A program made the position numbers and the translations under genes. The notes beneath the pieces are model-generated. The model made no database searches and was not told the origin of the DNA. It saw only the letters and a list, made by a program, of their open reading frames with translations. 64,000 nt of DNA from Planctomycetota bacterium (GTDB lineage Bacteria > Planctomycetota > JAJSAM01 > JAJVHW01). Positions within the stretch are counted from its first letter, which is position 1, and every line of letters begins with the position of its first letter. Below, one piece after another: positions 36,651 through 45,381 of the stretch. The stretch covers positions 1-64,000 of the forward strand of contig JAJRPF010000047.1 of the NCBI GenBank assembly GCA_024280885.1. The letters are read 5' to 3'.

Positions 36651-37104
36651 ACTTCGCGGCGGCGGCCTTCACCTTCGCGACGAACTTCTCCGGAGTCTCC
36701 TTGAACTCCTCGAGGCAGCCTTCGCAGCAGAACTGGATCTCCTGGCCGTCGAACTCGTACGCAATCGCGTCACCCATCGAGCCACCGAGGTCTTCGTCGC
36801 TGACGACGCAGGTTTTCATCGGGTAGTCGGCCGACGGCTCGATCTTCTTCAAGCCGGGCATCGCCGCTGCTGCAGCGTCGCCCATCGCGGCCATGTCGTG
36901 TCCGCCAGCCTTGGCATGGTCGCCGTGACCAGCGCCATCGTGGTCGCCATGGCCGTCGCTCTCGCCCGCGGCCTCCTCGACGGCATCGGAGCCGTGCGCG
37001 CTGTGGTCGTGCCCGCCCTCCGGCTCCTGATCGGAGTTGCAGGCGACCAAGCCGAAGGCGAGGATACCGGCTGTCGTGAGTGAGAGGACTCGGGTGAACT
37101 TCAT
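36649..37104 (-). CDS. His/Asp-rich metal-binding lipoprotein with YHS-like C-terminal motif
   Basis: This 151-aa protein has a lipobox (LAFGLVAC) and a clear CAGGAG ribosome-binding site. Residues about 30-75 are His-, Asp- and Gly-rich (GGHDHSAHGS, DGHGDHDGAGHGDHAKAGGHDM), a metal-chelating stretch. The C-terminal part (about 85-145) ends in FCCEGCLEEFKETPEKFV, closely like the [14 protein letters not shown] of the P-type ATPase and the HCCPMCGKKFLANP of the Cys-rich protein, so a common YHS/TRASH-like fold is likely. It may buffer or hand over metal in the periplasm. It has its own candidate sigma-54 promoter (37186-37201). Confidence 0.88.
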   Translation of the reverse strand: MKFTRVLSLTTAGILAFGLVACNSDQEPEGGHDHSAHGSDAVEEAAGESDGHGDHDGAGHGDHAKAGGHDMAAMGDAAAAAMPGLKKIEPSADYPMKTCVVSDEDLGGSMGDAIAYEFDGQEIQFCCEGCLEEFKETPEKFVAKVKAAAAK

Positions 37105-37185
37105 CGGGGATCTCCTGGTTTTGCCGAGCTCGGTCCGCGATCCGCGGTGGAGCTGGGGCGTTCATGACTCAGTCGCCCCCCGGTA

Positions 37186-37201
37186 TGCAACCTGCGTGCC
37201 A
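37186..37201 (-). promoter_or_regulatory. perfect-consensus candidate sigma-54 promoter (lipoprotein gene)
   Basis: On the minus strand it reads TGGCACGCAGGTTGCA, an exact match to TGGCACG-N4-TTGCA. The start point would be near 37175, giving a leader of about 71 nt. An exact 12-position match is improbable by chance in 64 kb. Confidence 0.85.
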
Positions 37202-37231
37202 CGAAGCTCCAAGACGCGTGGGGCGGTGTAT

Positions 37232-37269
37232 TGTCGGATATGGAGTCCGGCGCTGTCTGATATGCAACA
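37232..37269 (-). promoter_or_regulatory. paired operator/enhancer-like sites, TGTCGGATAT family
   Basis: TGTCGGATATGGAGTC (37232-37247) and TGTCTGATATGCAACA (37254-37269) are 22 bp apart centre to centre (two helical turns). They lie just upstream of the sigma-54 promoter at 37186-37201. The motif recurs at 47121-47166 and 49761-49797. Proposed binding site of the regulator at 48268-49683. Confidence 0.6.
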
Positions 37270-37304
37270 GCGTCAGTGGCCCCGCAACGGAGGCTCACGC
37301 TGGG

Positions 37305-40300
37305 TCAGGACCGTGCTTGCGCCTGCGAGGCGTCGTCGAAATGGTCGTCACCCCAGCCCATGCGCCACTTCGTCTCCTTCACCCACGAGTACACGCAGGG
37401 CACGATGAAGAGCGCGAGCAATTCGACGATCATCCCGCCCACGGCCGGGATCGCCATCGGCTGCGCGACGTCGCTGCCAGCGCCGGTGCTCATGAGGATG
37501 GGTGTCAGTGCGATGATCGTGGTCATCGTCGTCATCAGACACGGGCGCGCGCGGCGGAGACCCGCCTCGAGGACGCGCTCCCTGATCTCCGGGATGCCCT
37601 CGGTGACCTGCTTGCGGCCGAACGTCTGTTCGAGGTAGGTGGCGATGACGACACCGTCGTCCGTCGAGATCCCGAGTAGCGCGATGAAGCCGACCACCAC
37701 GGCCACCGTGATGTAGATGGGGCCGGCGCTGGGGCGATCCGCCAAGCCGACCGTGTGGGCGAGGTCCGTCAGGTACGGATACGCCCAGATCAGGATGAGA
37801 CCGCCCGACGTGACGATGGGGGCTGCGGCGAAGACGTTGAGGACCGTCGACCAGCTCTTGAATGTCAGGTAGAGCAGGAAGAAGACCGCCAGGATGCAGA
37901 TCGGGACGAGGACCATGAACCGCTTGCGCGCGCGCTGTTGATCTTCGTAACGACCGGCGGGCAGCACCGAGACGCCCTGCGGAACCGGGTCGGGGTTGCC
38001 CATCTCGACGTTGCCTTCGCGCCACTCCTTGATGCGCGCGAGAGCCGCCTCCATCACACGGCGCTCGTCGGCGCCCGCGGTTGCGAACGTGACGTGGAGA
38101 CGCATCAGTCCGTCTTGCGTCTTCACCGCCGCCGGGCCCTTCACTTCTCTGATCGTTGCAACATCGGAGATGGGGACCTGGATGCCGCCCGCGCCCTGCA
38201 CCAGGATCGACTTGATCGACTCGATGCTGTTGCGCAGTTCGCGTGAGTATGCGACGCGGATCGGATAGCGCTCGCGGCCTTCGAGCGAGCGTGTGATCTC
38301 CATTCCACCGATCGCTGTGACGATTGTCTGCTGCACGTTCTCGAGCGTCAGCCCATAGTGTCCGACGCGATCTCGATGGATGTCGAATTCGATGTAGGGT
38401 TTCGCGCCGATGTTCTCGACGTTCGGGCCGGCGACGCCGGGTACGTCCTGGATCACGGCGCGAATGCTGCTCGCCACTTCTTCGAGCTTCGCCACCGCTG
38501 CCTTCGTATCGAGCGGCGTACCGTTCTCGTCCTGCGGCGAACCCAGCAGGCGGATCGCGAGCGGCGCGCGAATGTCGGAGTTCAGCATGATGACGCGCGT
38601 CTCGATCGGCTGCAGCCATGCGCCTGCACCCTCGGTCGCGCCGGGCGTGTGGACGACGCTGATCAACTCGGAGCGGACGTCCGCTTTCGTCATCCCCTTG
38701 CGCCACTCGGACTTCGGCTTGAGTTGCACGATGGTCTCGAGCATGCCGACCGGCGCCGGGTCCAGCGCGCTCTCGGCGCGGCCCAACTTGCCGACGACAC
38801 GGGCGACTTCGGGAACCATCATCATGGCTGCGTTCTGACGCTTCGTGACGTTGAGCGTCTCTGTGAGCCCGGCCTGCGGAAGCAACGACGGCATGTAGAG
38901 GAGCGAGCCCTCGTCGAGTGCCGGCATGAACTCCTGTCCGAGACCGGGGAAGGTGTCCTCGACCCATGCGACAGGGCGCAATTTGTCGATTCCGTCTCCG
39001 ACGACGGCACGCAGCGGACTCAGGAAGGAGACGCCTCCGATCGTCACGAGAACACCGAAGAGGAAGATCGCGAGTGGGGCGCTGAGGAACGCTGCCTTGT
39101 TCGCGAGAATCCAGCGCAGGCACTTCTCGTAGACCGTGTTCACGGTGCGACTCACGGGGTTCTCGTCGATCGGGGTTAGCCGCTCGTTCGTGAGACGCTT
39201 GATGACCCACCATGCAGCGACCGCCGCCAATGGCGCGGACAACCAGGGCTGCAATCCGAACCACTCGCCCTTCCAGGCGAGCCACGCGAACGGCAACGCG
39301 AGCGCAATCGGCGCCCAACGTGCGATCTGCACCTTCCACTCGGCTCGCTTCTCCTCGACACCGCCCTCGTCGGGTTCCTTCAGGAAGAGCCGGCACAGGA
39401 CGGGCACGACGAGCACGCCGGTGATCGCGGCGGACGAGAGGGCGAATGTCTTCGTCCACGCAAGCGGTCGGAAGAGCTTCCCCTCTGTATCAGTGAGAAA
39501 GAGGATCGGAAGGAAGGTGATGATCGTGGTCGCAATGGCGGTCGCCAGCGCGGGGGCGACTTCGAGCGCCGCGTCTTCGACGACGTCGATGGAGGGTCTT
39601 CGCCCCTTGTTCTCGACGAGCGATGTGTAGATCGTCTCCGTCATGACGATGCCCATGTCCACCATCGTCCCGATGGCAATCGCAATGCCCGTCAAGCTCA
39701 TGATGTTGCTGTCCACACCAAGTGCGTTCATGGCGATGAACGACATGAGGACCGCGATGGGCAGCGTGCTCGCGATGATCAGTGAGCTACGTAGGTGGAG
39801 GAGGAACGCGATGACGACCAGCACCGTGATCCAGAGTTCGTCGAAGAGCGCGGTCTCCAGCGTGTGGACCGTGTCATCGATCAACTGTGTCCGGTCATAG
39901 AAGGGCACGATGCGGACGCCCTCGGGCATCGCGCCGTTCGAAGGATCGTTGAGAAAGAGCACGCGTTCGCGCACCGCAGCGATCACGTCGCGCGGGTTTT
40001 CCCCGAAACGCATGACGACGATGCCGCCGGTCAGTTCCGTACGTTCGTCGGCCAAGGTGCCACGCTTGAACGCCGGGCCGATCCGCACGTCGGCCAGATC
40101 CCGTACGCGCAGCGGACGGTGGCCGAGGTCGTCATCGACCGGTTGCACCGCATTGGGCATCCCGGTTCCGCGCGGCGCGGGCATGCCCGCACCGTCCATC
40201 CCGGAACTGTCCATGCCCGGCGCCATTCCCATCCCGGAAGCGGGAACGAATCCGCCGGGAGTCGCCACGCCGACGATGACTTCTTCGATGTCGGAGACGT

Positions 40301-41030
40301 TCTTGATGAACCCGAGGCCGCGGACCACGTACTCCATCCCCGACGCTTCGATCGTCTTCGCACCGACGTCTACGTTCGCTCCGCGGATGGCGCGCACGAC
40401 GTCCATGACGCCGACGCCGTAGTGCCGCAGGCGGTTCGGGTCGACATCGACCTGGTACTCGCGCACCATGCCGCCGATGCTCGACACCTCGGCGACGCCG
40501 CGCACCGTCTGCAGGTCGTAGCGGACGATCCAATCCTGCACGCTGCGCAGCGTCGCGAGGTCGTACGGACCGTTCACCGTGTACATGAAGACTTGGCCGA
40601 GCGCGGTTGCGTCGGGACCCAGCTCGGGGACGACGCCCTCCGGCAGTTCCTTCTGCACCGACGCGAGCTTCTCAAGCACACGTGTGCGCCCTTCGTAGAA
40701 GTCGTCGATGACGCCCTTCGCGAAGAAGCGCTGCTGGTCCTCGAGGACCACGTAGATCTGGCTGAATCCGAACCCCGAGAGACCACGAACTTGCTTCACG
40801 CCGCGCACACCGGCGAGCTTCGAAGCCAGCGGGTACGTGATCTGATCCTCGACGTCCTGGGGCGATCGTCCCGGCCACTCCGTCACGACGACGGTCTGGT
40901 TCTCCGAGATGTCGGGAATCGCGTCGACCGTCTTGTTCTCCCAAGACATCCAACCCCACGCGAGCAACATCACCGTCGTGGCGAGCGTGATGAAGGGGTT
41001 GCGGATGCAGAACCGCACGAGGGCTTTCAT
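37305..41030 (-). CDS. cusA: heavy-metal efflux RND permease, CusA-like
   Basis: This 1241-aa inner-membrane pump uses the proton gradient to drive metal from the periplasm (and perhaps cytosol) through CusB and TolC-like channels. The N-terminus is FITLATTVMLLAWGWMSW. The helix-4 signature GIAIAIGTMVDMGIVMTE fits the CusA (monovalent Cu/Ag) branch rather than CzcA. It is about 190 residues longer than typical CusA. One cause is a Met/Gly-rich periplasmic insertion near residues 258-293 (ASGMGMAPGMDSSGMDGAGM). Tail RMGWGDDHFDDASQAQARS. The gene is preceded by CusB and followed by the lipoprotein gene 200 bp downstream. Confidence 0.95.
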   Translation of the reverse strand: MKALVRFCIRNPFITLATTVMLLAWGWMSWENKTVDAIPDISENQTVVVTEWPGRSPQDVEDQITYPLASKLAGVRGVKQVRGLSGFGFSQIYVVLEDQQRFFAKGVIDDFYEGRTRVLEKLASVQKELPEGVVPELGPDATALGQVFMYTVNGPYDLATLRSVQDWIVRYDLQTVRGVAEVSSIGGMVREYQVDVDPNRLRHYGVGVMDVVRAIRGANVDVGAKTIEASGMEYVVRGLGFIKNVSDIEEVIVGVATPGGFVPASGMGMAPGMDSSGMDGAGMPAPRGTGMPNAVQPVDDDLGHRPLRVRDLADVRIGPAFKRGTLADERTELTGGIVVMRFGENPRDVIAAVRERVLFLNDPSNGAMPEGVRIVPFYDRTQLIDDTVHTLETALFDELWITVLVVIAFLLHLRSSLIIASTLPIAVLMSFIAMNALGVDSNIMSLTGIAIAIGTMVDMGIVMTETIYTSLVENKGRRPSIDVVEDAALEVAPALATAIATTIITFLPILFLTDTEGKLFRPLAWTKTFALSSAAITGVLVVPVLCRLFLKEPDEGGVEEKRAEWKVQIARWAPIALALPFAWLAWKGEWFGLQPWLSAPLAAVAAWWVIKRLTNERLTPIDENPVSRTVNTVYEKCLRWILANKAAFLSAPLAIFLFGVLVTIGGVSFLSPLRAVVGDGIDKLRPVAWVEDTFPGLGQEFMPALDEGSLLYMPSLLPQAGLTETLNVTKRQNAAMMMVPEVARVVGKLGRAESALDPAPVGMLETIVQLKPKSEWRKGMTKADVRSELISVVHTPGATEGAGAWLQPIETRVIMLNSDIRAPLAIRLLGSPQDENGTPLDTKAAVAKLEEVASSIRAVIQDVPGVAGPNVENIGAKPYIEFDIHRDRVGHYGLTLENVQQTIVTAIGGMEITRSLEGRERYPIRVAYSRELRNSIESIKSILVQGAGGIQVPISDVATIREVKGPAAVKTQDGLMRLHVTFATAGADERRVMEAALARIKEWREGNVEMGNPDPVPQGVSVLPAGRYEDQQRARKRFMVLVPICILAVFFLLYLTFKSWSTVLNVFAAAPIVTSGGLILIWAYPYLTDLAHTVGLADRPSAGPIYITVAVVVGFIALLGISTDDGVVIATYLEQTFGRKQVTEGIPEIRERVLEAGLRRARPCLMTTMTTIIALTPILMSTGAGSDVAQPMAIPAVGGMIVELLALFIVPCVYSWVKETKWRMGWGDDHFDDASQAQARS

Positions 41031-41196
41031 GATCGGTCTCCGGCACCGGCGCGTTCGAAGCGTGAGTGCGTGGGGATGGTGAATTCAGGGGCGCGAGACC
41101 GGCGCGCGGGCGCACGGCTTGCGCCCCCAGCTGTGTCCGGCGTTGCGCTCAGCGCAGGGGATCGTCCTGATGAGTGGGTGGTCATGGCGGTGTCTG

Positions 41197-42783
41197 TCAG
41201 TGACCAGCGTGGGGGTCTGACGATGTGCTGCGGTTGCCTTCCGGGAACAAGAGCGAGGGCTTCCCGGCGAGTTGGGCCTGCGAGTCGAGCAACAGATTCC
41301 CCTTGCTCACGACGGCCACCCCAGCGGTGAGCCGCCGTAGCGACATGACCGCGCGCTTTTCGCCGGTCTTCGGGTCGACGACCGGTGGTGGTGGGACCAC
41401 CCCCAGCACCGGGTAGAATTCCCGGAGTGCGCCGCCGTCGTTGACGCGTGCGAGCGGGCCGACGCGAATCTGGACCGCCTCGTACCAGAGCTTCTCGGGG
41501 AGGTTGTCGGGGTCGAGCTGATAGTCCCTCGTTCGCCCCTGATCTGTGTCTTCCTCTGTGAAGAGCACATACACGAGGTTGCGCTCCCCGGTGCGTAGGA
41601 CCGACGCTCGCGGAATGGCGATCGGCAGCGACTTTGTGGTTGTGCCCGGCACCATGAGTTTGCCCTTGGCATCGAGTTCTGCGCTGACGCGGAGATCGAC
41701 GCGCTGCCCGATGCGCAGCGGGCGCAAGCCGTCTTCTCCGACCGCGTTGTCCACCTCGACGCGGACGCGCGCGGTGCGTGAGCTGCGGTCGATCGCCGGG
41801 TCGACGAATGCGACCACGCCCTCGATCGGCAACCCATGCCCGTCGGTCTCGAGCGTGACGGCCTGACCGACGCGAACCCAGGGGAGATCCGACTCGAAGA
41901 CCAGCGCTTGCACCCAGACGCGCGAGAGATCGGCGACGGTGTAAAGCGCGGCGCCCTTGCCGACCGACGCGCCTTCGAGAGCGCGACGCTCGACGACGGC
42001 GCCACCGAACGGCGCGCGTAGAACGACCGAGTCGCGCGGGACGCCGCTTTTCTCGAGCGAGGCGATTTCCTCGTCACCGACCTCGAGCAATTCCAGCCGC
42101 CGGCGGGCTGCGCGCAGCAGGGAAGAAGGCTTCAGTGAAGACCCCTCACGCGCCACGCCGCGGCTCGCGTTCCAGGCCACTAGGTACTCTTGTTCGGCCG
42201 CGTAGAGCTCCGGGGAGTAGATCGCAGCGAGCGGCTCGCCCTTCCCGACCTCCGTCCAGGTCGAGTCCACCCACACGGTCTCGAGCCAGCCGCCGACGCG
42301 TGTCGTGATCCGCGCAAGGCGCGTCTCGTCGTAGTCGACCTCGCCGACGACGCGCAGCGAGCGCACGAGCGGCAGGTTGCGCACGATGTCGGTTTCGAGG
42401 CCGATCATCTTCTGCTCGGCGGCGTTGAGCGTGCTCTCGCCGGAGACGATCGTCATGGTCATTCCGCAGACCGGGCATTTCCCGCCCTCGGGCATGTGGT
42501 CCATGACGACACAGAACATGGGGCAGGCGTAGATCGTGCCGTCGTTCTCGCCCATGCTCGAGTGGTCCATCTCTTCGGGTTGGATGAAGAGCAAGGACGA
42601 GGGGATGACGAGAATGAAGAGTGCTCCGAGCGCGAGGCCGAGCCCACACGCGAGGAGTACCCCTCCACGCGACGCGGAGCTTCGCGGCGCGGCGTTCTGG
42701 GGATCTGGCTCGGTGGGGCTTTGAGAGGGGGGGGGCGACTCGCCTGACCCACCGTTTGTCGTGTCTGTTGCGTCTTGACTCAT
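41197..42783 (-). CDS. cusB: RND periplasmic adaptor with heavy-metal-binding domain, CusB-like
   Basis: This 528-aa protein has an N-terminal anchor (residues about 40-62, LLACGLGLALGALFILVIPSSLLF), a metal-binding segment at about 83-110 (ACPMFCVVMDHMPEGGKCPVCGM), then the adaptor core: barrel-sandwich strands, a helical hairpin (LRAARRRLELLEVGDEEIASLEKSG) and the membrane-proximal beta domain. It bridges CusA to the outer-membrane channels. A G9 tract at codons about 17-19 (42727-42735) is a possible slippage site. It starts 82 bp after the Cys-rich gene and precedes cusA by 166 bp. Confidence 0.94.
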   Translation of the reverse strand: MSQDATDTTNGGSGESPPPSQSPTEPDPQNAAPRSSASRGGVLLACGLGLALGALFILVIPSSLLFIQPEEMDHSSMGENDGTIYACPMFCVVMDHMPEGGKCPVCGMTMTIVSGESTLNAAEQKMIGLETDIVRNLPLVRSLRVVGEVDYDETRLARITTRVGGWLETVWVDSTWTEVGKGEPLAAIYSPELYAAEQEYLVAWNASRGVAREGSSLKPSSLLRAARRRLELLEVGDEEIASLEKSGVPRDSVVLRAPFGGAVVERRALEGASVGKGAALYTVADLSRVWVQALVFESDLPWVRVGQAVTLETDGHGLPIEGVVAFVDPAIDRSSRTARVRVEVDNAVGEDGLRPLRIGQRVDLRVSAELDAKGKLMVPGTTTKSLPIAIPRASVLRTGERNLVYVLFTEEDTDQGRTRDYQLDPDNLPEKLWYEAVQIRVGPLARVNDGGALREFYPVLGVVPPPPVVDPKTGEKRAVMSLRRLTAGVAVVSKGNLLLDSQAQLAGKPSLLFPEGNRSTSSDPHAGH

Positions 42784-42865
42784 GGGGGTTCCTCGGAAGT
42801 TCTTGGGCGTTGCTCTGCTCGGAGGACGCGATATCTGGAGGCTGCTCTACGTTGCGACGACCGCT

Positions 42866-43792
42866 CTACTTCGGATCGGCGGGCTCGCGGACAACGGTCC
42901 ACGTCTCTCGTAGCACCTTGAGCGCCGTGTCGCGCTCCGCGCCCTGCGCGTCGTTGACGGCTCGGACGGCCGCGGCCGCGTCACGCCACTTCGGGGCGAC
43001 CTCGTCGAGGAGCGCCTCCGGATTGGCGAGGAACTTCTTCCCACACATCGGGCAGCAGTGATTGACGCGGAGGCCGTTCCATTCTGAGAACGTCTTGCCG
43101 TCAGGTTCGCCGCCCATCACGGGACACTCTGAGTTGCCGACGTCAATGAGGAGCCCCTGCGCTGTCGGCGCTGTTGGCTTGCGGACGACGGTCCACTTCT
43201 TGGCCGCCTCGGCGAGGAGCGTCTGCTGTTCCGCGCCCGTGCTCGCGTCGATCGCCTTGGCTGCGTCGGCTGCTGCACGCCACTCCGGAGCAACCTCTTC
43301 GACCTTGGCCTCGGCATCCGGGGCTTCGAGGAGTTCCGCCACGCAGGCGGGGCAGCAATGGCTCACCCGGAGCCCTTTCCACTCCGAGAAGGTCTCGCCA
43401 TCCACCTCGCCGCCCATGATCGGACACAGGGTGTTGCCGAGGTCGAGGAGGACACCGGTGGGCGCGCCCGGCGCAGGCGCTCCCGTCTTCCCAGTCCCGT
43501 TCTCTGCTGTGCTGTCGCCGTGGTCGGCGTGCTCGGTGTCCTTCGACTCCGGCTTCGCCTCGGGGCCGTCCATCTGCATGTCCGGAGTGTGGCCGCCCGG
43601 CCCCTTGGCGTGGTCTCCGCCGTGCTCCGCCGAGGCGCCCGCGCCGGACATATCCATGTCGCTGTCGCCATCCACGAACATCGAACGGACGCCGAGCATC
43701 AGGGTGGCGCCGACGATGATCGAGATCACGAACGCGCGCTTGTTGGCGCGAATGACATCAGGGATCGAGGTGCTTGCAGGGGACATCATCAC
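42866..43792 (-). CDS. membrane-anchored protein with duplicated Cys-rich metal-binding domain
   Basis: This 308-aa protein has one N-terminal membrane segment (about 18-38) and a Met/Asp/His-rich linker (DGDSDMDMSGAG ... GGDHAKGPGG). Two homologous repeats of about 100 residues follow. Each has LCPIMGGEVDGETFSEW...HCCPAC or ECPVMGGEPDGKTFSEW...HCCPMC, then a helix. Each repeat could bind metal by Cys from CPxMGG and HCCPxC, a YHS/TRASH-like layout. It sits between a TolC-like gene (4-bp overlap, GTGA/ATGATG region) and cusB, so it probably feeds metal to the efflux system. I know no characterised homolog of this duplicated form. Start codon may be GTG 43792 or ATG 43789. Confidence 0.85.
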   Translation of the reverse strand: MMMSPASTSIPDVIRANKRAFVISIIVGATLMLGVRSMFVDGDSDMDMSGAGASAEHGGDHAKGPGGHTPDMQMDGPEAKPESKDTEHADHGDSTAENGTGKTGAPAPGAPTGVLLDLGNTLCPIMGGEVDGETFSEWKGLRVSHCCPACVAELLEAPDAEAKVEEVAPEWRAAADAAKAIDASTGAEQQTLLAEAAKKWTVVRKPTAPTAQGLLIDVGNSECPVMGGEPDGKTFSEWNGLRVNHCCPMCGKKFLANPEALLDEVAPKWRDAAAAVRAVNDAQGAERDTALKVLRETWTVVREPADPK

Positions 43793-45381
43793 TTCCTGTC
43801 AGAGATCTTCACACCCACGGCGCGCAGCAAAGTTGCGTGAGCGCGGACGAGGTTGCGACGTGCGTCTGCCAGCCCCAGGCGGGCGTCGAGCAGACGGTGA
43901 ACGGCGTCGAGAAGATCGAGATAACCGGTGCGGTTGCCCTCGTAGGCGCCGCGGGCGGCGTCGAGCGAGTCGCGGGCCAGCGGGACGAGTTCTCGCTCGT
44001 GCACGCCGACGCGTTGCGTCGCGGCATCCACTCCGAAGAGCGCGGCGCGCGTCTTGGTACGTACCTGGTCGCGAAGTGCGTCCCGCGCCTCGCTCATGGA
44101 CACGGCGCGAGACCGCATCTCCTGGACCTGCGCTTCGCGCACACCGAAATCGGAGCGCGGCATCACCATTCTGCCGGGTGCAGGGAAGACAGCGCCGCGC
44201 TGGATACCGGCTTCGCCCGCGCGCTCTCGCTCGAAGCGAGAAGAGCCGACGTCCATGCGCGGGAGCACCATCGTCTCGGCCAGCCGGACTCCCAATTCCG
44301 CGCGCTCTGCGGCGAGGCGTGCGGTGCGGAGTTCCTGGCTCTCGATGATGGCTTGCTTGATGACTTGCGGTTCCGCCTCACGCGAGGGTGCCGAGGCGGG
44401 CACCTCCGGCTCTTCGCCGAGTGCGACTTCTGCCGCCTCAGGGCGCGAAAGCAGTTGGTTCCACTGTGCGCGAACGACGGTCTCCTGCCGATCGAGAATG
44501 TCGAGTTCCGTCTTCAGGCGTTCGAGCCGTGACTCGAACGCGAGGAAGCCTGCCTGGCTACCGGTGCCCGACTCGAGGCGTGACCGAAGCACTTCGAGCA
44601 GGACGGCATCGAGCTCGACTTCCTCGCGCACGATCTTGCGCGCCTCGAAGAGCCGCGCAGCGTCGCTGTGCGCATTCCACGCTCGGGCGACCATGTCGCG
44701 CACCGTTGTGCGCAGCGACTCGAATGCCATCTCTGTCGTGCGCTTCGCCACCTCGGCGGAGATGCCGTTCACGTCTGGTGACGGCGCGATCATCTCCGTG
44801 GACCGGCGACTCCGCTCGGGTCCGACGCGCGTCTCTGTGTCGCGAACGAACGAGCGATAGATCTGGATGAGATCGCCCAGGTCCTCGGACTGTGTGAACG
44901 TGGTCCGGGCTGCTTCGTAGCGGGCCCGCGCCTTGCGCACGGCGGGCGATCGCAGCACGGCCAGCGCGGCTAGATCCCCAACCGGCAGAGGCGCTGCCAG
45001 AAGCGTGGCCAGGGCGTTCTCGTCTTCCACCGTGCGCTCGAGCTCTGCAAGGCGCGCGTCCGGAACATCGACGAGGCCGCGCCACTCATCTGCTCGCGTC
45101 TTGGCGGGCAGCTGAGCCGCGACTTCCACAGGTTCTGCGCCGGGGAGCGGGACACTGGCGGAGGCGTTGATCGTCGCCGACATTGCGTCATCAACCGGCT
45201 GGCTCGTGTGAGCGGGACCGCGCTCGGCACGGGCCACCATGCGCGTGGCGAATTCGAGGTTCGCAGGAGGCGCGACCGGCGGCGCCGAGCAGGCGCTCGG
45301 GAGCACGGCGGCCGTCAGGCCAAGCGCTGTCAGGCCGAGTGCAGCGGCGCGGCGCACGCGAGCGTGTTGTGGGGCGCTCAT
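43789..45381 (-). CDS. TolC-like outer-membrane efflux lipoprotein, second copy
   Basis: This 530-aa protein has a lipoprotein signal (VLPSACSAP) and the long helical repeats of the outer-membrane efflux family (AVLRSPAVRKARARYEAARTTF; ESLRTTVRDMVARAWNAHSDAARLFEARKIV; LGVRLAETMVLPRMDVGSSRF). Helices and the C-terminal hairpin occur twice, as in TolC and CusC. It overlaps the first TolC-like gene by ATGA (45378/45381). The two differ in sequence, so they may form a mixed channel or work with different pumps. Confidence 0.88.
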   Translation of the reverse strand: MSAPQHARVRRAAALGLTALGLTAAVLPSACSAPPVAPPANLEFATRMVARAERGPAHTSQPVDDAMSATINASASVPLPGAEPVEVAAQLPAKTRADEWRGLVDVPDARLAELERTVEDENALATLLAAPLPVGDLAALAVLRSPAVRKARARYEAARTTFTQSEDLGDLIQIYRSFVRDTETRVGPERSRRSTEMIAPSPDVNGISAEVAKRTTEMAFESLRTTVRDMVARAWNAHSDAARLFEARKIVREEVELDAVLLEVLRSRLESGTGSQAGFLAFESRLERLKTELDILDRQETVVRAQWNQLLSRPEAAEVALGEEPEVPASAPSREAEPQVIKQAIIESQELRTARLAAERAELGVRLAETMVLPRMDVGSSRFERERAGEAGIQRGAVFPAPGRMVMPRSDFGVREAQVQEMRSRAVSMSEARDALRDQVRTKTRAALFGVDAATQRVGVHERELVPLARDSLDAARGAYEGNRTGYLDLLDAVHRLLDARLGLADARRNLVRAHATLLRAVGVKISDRK

